DNA of 8,012 nt from CAVQBP01 sp964448105 (GTDB lineage Bacteria > Bacteroidota > Ignavibacteria > Ignavibacteriales > Ignavibacteriaceae), in the NCBI GenBank assembly GCA_964448105.1, contig CAYUVK010000151.1, positions 1-8,012 on the forward strand, in the 5' to 3' direction. Shown piece after piece: positions 1-5,176 of the stretch. The position numbers and the translations under genes were made by a program. Position 1 is the stretch's first letter. Every line of letters begins with the position of its first letter. The notes under the pieces are model-generated. The model had not been told where the DNA came from. It saw only the letters and a program-made list of their open reading frames with translations, and did not search any database.

Positions 1-2238
1 GCGTGAATTTGAATCTTTTCCCCAATCACCCGGCTGCGGTTCCATATTAATAACCAGGCTGCCACCGTTGATAATATCGGAATGTTTAATGTATGAATAC
101 GGATATTCTTTACCATTTAAAGTAACTGACTGTATATAATAATTTTTATCGGAAAGATTATTTGCAACAACAGTAAATGTCTTCCCTTTTCCCGCATTAA
201 TTTCTACTTTATCAAAAAGAGGTGTGCCAATAACATATGAATCGTCTCCCGGGCAAACAGGATAGAATCCCATTGCGCTAAAAACATACCAGGCAGACAT
301 TTGCCCGCAGTCATCGTTACCGCAAAGCCCATCGGGTTTGTCTGTGTAAAGTGTGCTTACAATTTTATGAACAACATCCTGAGTTTTCCATGGCTCGCCG
401 GCATAATTATAAAGATAGGCCATGTGATGGCTCGGTTCATTTCCCTGCGCATATTGTCCAACCATTCCTGTTATATCGGATTGGGATCTGCCGGTTAGTT
501 TCGGACTTGTGTTGAATAATTCATCTAATTTTGATACAAATTTTTGTTCTCCTCCCATAAGTCTTATCAGCCCATCAACATCCTGGGGGACAAAAAAACT
601 GTACTGCCAGGCATTTGCTTCGGTATAATTCCCGCTGACCGAATAGGGATCAAATGGTTCATACCATCTTCCGTTTTTCTTAGCCCTCATTAAAGAAGTA
701 GAAGGATCAAAAACATTAGTAAAAAATTTAGCCCTGTCTATGAAATAATTATAATCTTTTTCTTTTCCGAGCGCCTTTGCCATTTTAGCAATGCACCAAT
801 CGTCATAGGCATATTCCAAAGTTTTTGATACGCTTTCACTTTCAAGATCAGAGGGTATATAACCCATTTCCTTGTAATATTTCAATCCATAGTCGTTCTG
901 CATTGCGCTTTTCTTCATTGCTTCATAGGCTTCTTCAGCATTAAAGTCCTTTATTCCTTTAAAATATGCATCAACTATAACCGGGATTGAATGATAGCCG
1001 ATCATTGTATTTGTTTCATTTGCAGCAAGCTCCCAAACAGGGAGTAATCCGCCGTTTTTATATTTTGTAATTAATGATCTAACCATATCGAGATCACGTT
1101 CCGGTTCTATAATAGTAAACAGCGGATGCTCGGCTCTGAAGGTATCCCACAACGAAAATACAGTATACATATTATGATGATCTTTGACGGAATGAATCTT
1201 CTTATCCATACCAGTAAATTTTCCATCAACATCGGAAAAGATATTCGGAGTTAATAAGGAATGGTATATAGCAGTATAAAAAACAGCTTTATTTTCCTTA
1301 TTATTTGATTCAACAGAAATTGAAGATAGGGCTTCGTTCCATTTCTTATCGGCCATGTCTTTTATATTATTAAAGTCCCAACCGGGGATCTCAATCTGAA
1401 CATTTTTTTTAGCACCATCAATACTTACAAAAGAGATCCCGACTTTAATAAATACTGCTTCGTCTTTTGAAGTATTAAAGCGTACAAAAGCTTTTATATC
1501 TTTCCCTTCGGCAGATGTTTTATTATCAAAGACTTTCCCGTTTTCAGATAAGCCAAATGATTTGAAGGGTTTGGAAAATTCAGCATAAAAGTAAACGCAT
1601 TCATCCTTTGCCCAGCCGGTAGAACGCCTGTAGCCTTCAATTGTCTTATCATTAATAATTTTGGCTTCGGAGTCTGTTGTTTTATCCTGAATACCATGAT
1701 TAAGATCAATAATTATATTAGCATCATTAGTTTCCGGGAAAGTATATTTATGAAACCCTGCCCGGTCAGTTGCGGTTAATTCGGCTTTTACACCGTATTC
1801 CTCAAGAAAAACAGAATAATATCCCGGTTTAGCAATTTCACTTTTATGACTGAACCGTGATCGGTACCCTTTACCCGGATTATCTTTTGGACCCGGTTCA
1901 GTTTTTAAAGAACCGGTTGTCGGCATAAACAAAATATCACCATAGTCACCTATTCCGGTACCGCTGAGATGCGTATGACTAAATCCCATCAGTGTAGAAT
2001 CAGAATAATGATAACCGGAACACCAGTCCCAACCCTCTGTATCGGTATCAGGGCTTAGTTGAACCAGACCGTGAGGAAGCGACGCACCCGGATAAGTATG
2101 TCCATGCCCGTCCGTACCAACAAACGGATTAACGTAATCTGTTAATTCTGTTTGAGCGAAAATATTAATGGTCACAAATAAGAACATGATGAAAAGTTTT
2201 TGCACCAAATTCTTTGTCTTAAAGTTAGAATATTTCAT
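1..2238 (-). CDS. Exported GH92 family alpha-mannosidase (3' end outside window)
   Basis: Glycoside hydrolase family 92 exo-alpha-mannosidase. Known members are Ca2+-dependent, inverting enzymes that trim terminal mannose from N-glycans or alpha-mannans. I translated it from the ATG at 2238; 746 codons are open to the window edge. Residues 1-28 form a signal peptide (Lys-rich start, hydrophobic 15-27, likely cleavage after Ala28 before Gln29). No lipobox Cys is present, so a periplasmic or secreted enzyme is expected. The N-terminal beta-sandwich opens with the family signature YVNPFVGTDG (35-44), then PGASLPHG (50-57), GWDWCSGYHY (69-78) and FSHTHLSGTG (86-95). The helical barrel half carries YTEANAWQY with Glu540, QGNEPSHH with Glu601, and GNDDCGQMSAW with Asp642/Asp643. 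These are the likely acid, subsite and base/Ca2+ regions, but I cannot assign each residue firmly. Family members are usually about 750-770 residues, so only a short tail is missing. It lies 95 bp downstream of the serine hydrolase on the same strand, suggesting co-transcription. Linkage specificity is not determined. Confidence 0.95.
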   Translation of the reverse strand, partial: MKYSNFKTKNLVQKLFIMFLFVTINIFAQTELTDYVNPFVGTDGHGHTYPGASLPHGLVQLSPDTDTEGWDWCSGYHYSDSTLMGFSHTHLSGTGIGDYGDILFMPTTGSLKTEPGPKDNPGKGYRSRFSHKSEIAKPGYYSVFLEEYGVKAELTATDRAGFHKYTFPETNDANIIIDLNHGIQDKTTDSEAKIINDKTIEGYRRSTGWAKDECVYFYAEFSKPFKSFGLSENGKVFDNKTSAEGKDIKAFVRFNTSKDEAVFIKVGISFVSIDGAKKNVQIEIPGWDFNNIKDMADKKWNEALSSISVESNNKENKAVFYTAIYHSLLTPNIFSDVDGKFTGMDKKIHSVKDHHNMYTVFSLWDTFRAEHPLFTIIEPERDLDMVRSLITKYKNGGLLPVWELAANETNTMIGYHSIPVIVDAYFKGIKDFNAEEAYEAMKKSAMQNDYGLKYYKEMGYIPSDLESESVSKTLEYAYDDWCIAKMAKALGKEKDYNYFIDRAKFFTNVFDPSTSLMRAKKNGRWYEPFDPYSVSGNYTEANAWQYSFFVPQDVDGLIRLMGGEQKFVSKLDELFNTSPKLTGRSQSDITGMVGQYAQGNEPSHHMAYLYNYAGEPWKTQDVVHKIVSTLYTDKPDGLCGNDDCGQMSAWYVFSAMGFYPVCPGDDSYVIGTPLFDKVEINAGKGKTFTVVANNLSDKNYYIQSVTLNGKEYPYSYIKHSDIINGGSLVINMEPQPGDWGKDSNSR

Positions 2239-2270
2239 AATATTTATTTTCCTACTTGCGAGATAAACTG

Positions 2271-2309
2271 GATACTCGATACTAGATAGGAAACCGAGTA
2301 TCGAGTATC
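2271..2309. repeat. 13-bp inverted repeat built of a 7-bp unit, intergenic
   Basis: Arms gatactcgatact (2271-2283) and agtatcgagtatc (2297-2309) are perfect reverse complements around a 13-nt loop. Each arm is itself nearly two tandem copies of a heptamer of the form NGATACT (or its complement), and further degenerate units flank it on the left (ctg before the first unit) and inside the loop (agatagg). It sits in the 95-bp gap between the serine hydrolase stop and the GH92 start. As RNA on the minus strand it would form a stable hairpin between the two cistrons. No T-run follows on either strand, so it does not look like an intrinsic terminator. An mRNA-stability or attenuation element, or a copy of a dispersed extragenic repeat family, are the likely explanations. 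Confidence 0.7.
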
Positions 2310-2333
2310 TAAAATTGAAATTCTTTAACTGAA

Positions 2334-4835
2334 TTATTGACTTACAAATTCACCTTTCTGCAGACTCCAGTCATTGCCAAAGTAGCCGGTGAATTTTACA
2401 CCTTTATCATCCGATTTTAATATTCCTGAATTATAAATAACAACGTCGGGTAAATTCATATATTGATCAAAATATTGAGCCAGGTTTACCAGTTCCATCC
2501 CTTTTATTCCTGTTCCCGATATTATTCCTACGTTAGCATACTTGCTATCCGGTCTTGGTCTAATCATTAAACAAGCTAAATCATTCCCTTTGTATTCTTT
2601 AGTCCCTACTTTTATTTCATTATCATTTACTTGAACGGGGGAACCTTTCAGCAAAAACTTCCATGCCGAATTAGTTTCTGAATTGCCGAAAAGAATAACG
2701 CTTCTATCCTGATAATTTATCGGGTCAAAATTATCATCTTTGATAACTTCTATTGCACCATTTCCCTGGTACCATATTTTTTCAGCATCATATCTTGCTT
2801 TATCGAATGCCCACTTGTTTTCTTCTTTATTTCCATGTGTTCCGTAAACAAATAGAACATTATGATTAAAAGCCTCTCTAAAATTACCGCAGCGTTCCGG
2901 AGTTTTATTTTTTAAATCCGGTTTTGAGGTTAATTCCCATTTACCATTGTTTTTCAACAAATAGATTTTTGAATCATCCAGAATTTTTATATCCGCAAGT
3001 TTTTGATTATCAAGATCAATTGATACAGGTTTACCAGGCGGCAACATTGAAGCATCCATAGAAAGCATTTCTGTATTCGATGTAGTTCCGGTAAATTCCC
3101 TAAGTCCCGGTTTAAGATGCATTTTAATGTTGCTTAACTTCTGCTGTTCAGATTGATTTATAATCTCTACCCAGTAATTCTTTGATGAAACAGCGGGATT
3201 GGAAGTAACAAAATCTATATTAAGCACTTCATTTTTTTGTGCAACTGCATGGTGTGCAAAGAAATCAAATAATGGGTGCCAATCGACACAGTCAGCCCCC
3301 GGTTCGTTAGATAAGTCCCACCAGTGTCCCACACCCGGCTGCTCATGAAAAATAAAGTCTTTATGAAACTTTGATAAATTCTCAACAATGGATTTTGACT
3401 GTTCAATCGGAACATTGTCATCATTCTCACCATGGATTATATATATTCCATCAGGTTTTAAATTAGTAGTAAATGCGTAAGTGTCGCTCGGTTTTGTGGA
3501 GCGTACAAGCATCCTTTCAACAGTTGAGGAATCTTTAAGGTGATTAATTCTGTAAGACCAGAAACTAATCCACCCTGCGCTTGGACCGATAGCACCGAAT
3601 TGATCTGCATAATTTATACCAACATGCCATGTTCCATGCCCGCCCATTGAATGGCCGGTTAGATAAATGCGGTTAGGATCAATATCAAATTTTTTCTTAG
3701 CAATATTAAGGACTTCAAGAGCATTCACTCTCCCCCAGTTTTCCCAATCATATCCATACGGACGGCGGTTAGTCGGGCATACAATATACCCCCAGTTTTT
3801 ATGATAATAAGCGTTAGCCTGGTTTAAAGCTATTACACCGGCTCCATGCAAACTTAAAAAGAGTGCGGGTCTTCCTTTAAGATTTTGAGGCGGATTAACC
3901 GCATAGTACTGCACACTATTGTCCAGGTCGCTAATATATGTTTCCCTTCTATTATCGCTTTCATATACTACCCTTAATTCAATAACTGATGATGCCAGAA
4001 TATTTTCTTTTCCATTTTCTTTTTTTACTAGAGCAATATTTAAATTTAACCTGCCTGTATCAACTTGAGCCGGTAATTTGATACTAAATGCTGCTTTAAA
4101 TATTGAAAGCGGATTAATTACCCTAACCGGGTGATATTCAGGAGTAGAATTCCCGGTCCAGGTTTTCAGCATTAAATTATTATAGTAATTATCGGTAGCA
4201 TTTATTATCGGAATTGCACCATAAGTATCAGTAGCTTTATTTACAATAAGGTCAGGTATTGTAAGATCCCTGTCATTGAACATAAGTCCTTCTTTACCGG
4301 GATGGAGTACAGCATTAAAATAACCTCTTCTGCATCTAAATAAAAATTCATTATCTCCTTTGTGCAATTTGACAGGGATTAGCGAATAATTAAATTTTGG
4401 TTCCCATAAACCGTAAGTGTCCGTATAACCGTATGGATTACCGGAGCGTTCTATCCCGTTAACAAAGACCAGACTATTTCCGTTTTGCTCAAGGATTGCA
4501 TAATCATTCTTATTGGAATGATACTTAAAATCAATATATGAATTCCTTAATGAACGGTCCCTGAACCAGCCCGCAGAATCAGGTGCTATTTTTTCCCATT
4601 TCCCTACTGTTGTATCTTCCCATTTAAATATTTCATTATCTGAAGGTGTTTCCCATTTGCTTGTAACCATTGATGCTATAATCGGATCAGGCGATATAAC
4701 ATTATTAATATTTGACGGGCCTAATTTAATTACCAATCCATCTTTCAGAACAACACCACCCGATAACTGGCATTCAACATCAAGTGAAAAGACTAAAATT
4801 ATGGAAATTACAAGAATAAATTTTGCCTTAAGCAT
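2334..4835 (-). CDS. Exported multidomain alpha/beta hydrolase (prolyl-oligopeptidase/esterase-like)
   Basis: An 833-residue exported serine hydrolase of the alpha/beta fold, related to prolyl-oligopeptidase (S9-like) or dienelactone/acetyl-xylan-esterase type proteins. A signal peptide covers about residues 1-22, with Gln23 after the probable cut. Cys22 is preceded by DVE, a poor lipobox, so lipoprotein status is doubtful. Residues about 68-195 resemble a galactose-binding-like beta-sandwich (FVNG at 124-127, then PVKLHKGDNEF). A beta-rich linker follows, then the catalytic domain at about 319-535: HGAG (330-333, oxyanion region), GHSMGG with nucleophile Ser396, HGENDDNVP with Asp472, and GVGHWWD with His504. 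The triad is complete and in canonical order. Residues about 655-833 form a separate C-terminal domain starting with FVYGTHG (662-668), which I do not recognise by name. The ATG at 4835 is preceded by AAAGGA at 7-nt spacing. Placement between two mannosidases suggests deacylation or proteolysis of mannosylated material; whether it acts as peptidase or esterase is unresolved. Confidence 0.88.
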   Translation of the reverse strand: MLKAKFILVISIILVFSLDVECQLSGGVVLKDGLVIKLGPSNINNVISPDPIIASMVTSKWETPSDNEIFKWEDTTVGKWEKIAPDSAGWFRDRSLRNSYIDFKYHSNKNDYAILEQNGNSLVFVNGIERSGNPYGYTDTYGLWEPKFNYSLIPVKLHKGDNEFLFRCRRGYFNAVLHPGKEGLMFNDRDLTIPDLIVNKATDTYGAIPIINATDNYYNNLMLKTWTGNSTPEYHPVRVINPLSIFKAAFSIKLPAQVDTGRLNLNIALVKKENGKENILASSVIELRVVYESDNRRETYISDLDNSVQYYAVNPPQNLKGRPALFLSLHGAGVIALNQANAYYHKNWGYIVCPTNRRPYGYDWENWGRVNALEVLNIAKKKFDIDPNRIYLTGHSMGGHGTWHVGINYADQFGAIGPSAGWISFWSYRINHLKDSSTVERMLVRSTKPSDTYAFTTNLKPDGIYIIHGENDDNVPIEQSKSIVENLSKFHKDFIFHEQPGVGHWWDLSNEPGADCVDWHPLFDFFAHHAVAQKNEVLNIDFVTSNPAVSSKNYWVEIINQSEQQKLSNIKMHLKPGLREFTGTTSNTEMLSMDASMLPPGKPVSIDLDNQKLADIKILDDSKIYLLKNNGKWELTSKPDLKNKTPERCGNFREAFNHNVLFVYGTHGNKEENKWAFDKARYDAEKIWYQGNGAIEVIKDDNFDPINYQDRSVILFGNSETNSAWKFLLKGSPVQVNDNEIKVGTKEYKGNDLACLMIRPRPDSKYANVGIISGTGIKGMELVNLAQYFDQYMNLPDVVIYNSGILKSDDKGVKFTGYFGNDWSLQKGEFVSQ

Positions 4836-4842
4836 TTTGATA

Positions 4843-4848
4843 TCCTTT
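4843..4848 (-). promoter_or_regulatory. Ribosome-binding site of the serine hydrolase
   Basis: The minus-strand sequence AAAGGA lies 7 nt before the ATG at 4835 and supports that start. The same hexamer precedes the divergent GH38 gene. Confidence 0.6.
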
Positions 4849-4889
4849 CACAGATTGAATTTGTAAAAATTTAGATTACATAAAATAAT

Positions 4890-4906
4890 TCTAAAATTAT
4901 TTTAGA
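4890..4906. promoter_or_regulatory. 17-bp palindrome upstream of the serine hydrolase (operator candidate)
   Basis: The sequence reads tctaaaattattttaga: two 8-bp arms around a single T, about 55 bp upstream of the hydrolase start. An alternative pairing, TAAAATAATT (4881-4890) with AATTATTTTA (4895-4904) around a 4-nt loop, overlaps it. The compact symmetry suits a dimeric repressor or activator site. All arms are AT-rich, so chance occurrence in this composition cannot be excluded. Confidence 0.3.
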
Positions 4907-5144
4907 TTTTAGGAGGTAATAGAATATTAACGTTTTTATTTCAATAAAATAAACTAAGTATGATACAACAAAAATAATAATATTTTTTTGAAAACAAATT
5001 TAATTTTTACTATTTTTTTAAAAAATTTACTATTATTTTCTATTTGATTATTTTATTAAAAAATATTTTAATACTTTTCTTGATAAAATTACACTGCTTT
5101 AAATGAGATTAAAATTGGGAGGATACTTATTCCAGCTATTATAA

Positions 5145-5164
5145 CTTTATAAACCTTTATAAAG
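5145..5164. promoter_or_regulatory. Tandem palindromic decamers next to the GH38 start (operator candidate)
   Basis: Two copies of a decamer, ctttataaac and ctttataaag, lie head to tail. The second is a perfect palindrome on its own, and together they form a 9-bp inverted repeat (5145-5153 with 5156-5164) with a 2-nt spacer. The right arm overlaps the AAAG of the GH38 ribosome-binding site, and the element overlaps the TAACTTTA -7-like box. It could therefore act as a DNA operator or, if transcribed, as a hairpin partly hiding the ribosome-binding site. Its function is inferred only. Confidence 0.35.
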
Positions 5165-5166
5165 GA
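5161..5166 (+). promoter_or_regulatory. Ribosome-binding site of the GH38 gene, start ambiguous
   Basis: AAAGGA lies 7 nt before an in-frame GTG (5174) and 10 nt before the adjacent ATG (5177). The 7-nt spacing equals that of the divergent hydrolase gene, so GTG is a real alternative start that would add one residue. The ATG is reported because it is the commoner codon. An in-frame TAA at 5150-5152 rules out a longer product. Confidence 0.55.
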
Positions 5167-5176
5167 TTACACTGTG

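Larger units (their letters stand above)
4836..5176. promoter_or_regulatory. Divergent intergenic control region, extremely AT-rich
   Basis: This 341-bp gap separates the minus-strand hydrolase/GH92 unit from the plus-strand GH38 gene, so it must contain both promoters. The part from about 4920 to 5100 is almost entirely A and T, with long homopolymer runs. A minus-strand TAAATTTG (5002-4995) fits the Bacteroidota -7 consensus TAnnTTTG, but no clear TTG element lies at the expected distance upstream, so it is only a candidate. For the plus strand, TAACTTTA (5142-5149) matches 7 of 8 consensus positions, with TTG at 5115-5117 spaced somewhat too far away. A 9-bp direct repeat, TTTACTATT, occurs at 5006-5014 and 5026-5034, exactly 20 bp apart. 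An AT-only hairpin spans 5054-5073. No gene of credible size is seen here. Confidence 0.55.

Noticed and set aside
301..498. Plus-strand open frame of 65 codons
   Set aside because: It lies wholly antisense within the strongly conserved C-terminal half of the GH92 gene and has no recognisable domain.
1494..1709. Minus-strand open frame of 71 codons
   Set aside because: It is an alternate frame inside the GH92 coding sequence, whose own frame is continuous and shows family motifs on both sides.
2271..2309. Inverted repeat as an intrinsic terminator of the serine hydrolase transcript
   Set aside because: No T-run follows the stem on either strand and the next gene continues in the same direction, so a termination call is not supported.
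3215..3433. Minus-strand open frame of 72 codons
   Set aside because: It overlaps the catalytic Asp/His region of the serine hydrolase in another frame; the main frame carries the triad.
4770..4835. Serine hydrolase as a lipoprotein via Cys22
   Set aside because: The residues before Cys22 are Asp-Val-Glu, which do not fit a lipobox; an ordinary signal peptidase I site is more likely.
4657..4866. Plus-strand open frame of 69 codons
   Set aside because: It is antisense to the signal peptide and N-terminus of the serine hydrolase and has no homology I recognise.
5054..5073. AT-only hairpin as a terminator
   Set aside because: The stem has no G-C pairs, lies between divergent genes with no transcript expected to end there, and is readily explained by base composition.
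5103..5144. Small plus-strand frame of 13 codons before the GH38 gene, as a possible leader peptide
   Set aside because: It has no ribosome-binding site before its ATG, no telling codon run, and a length expected by chance.
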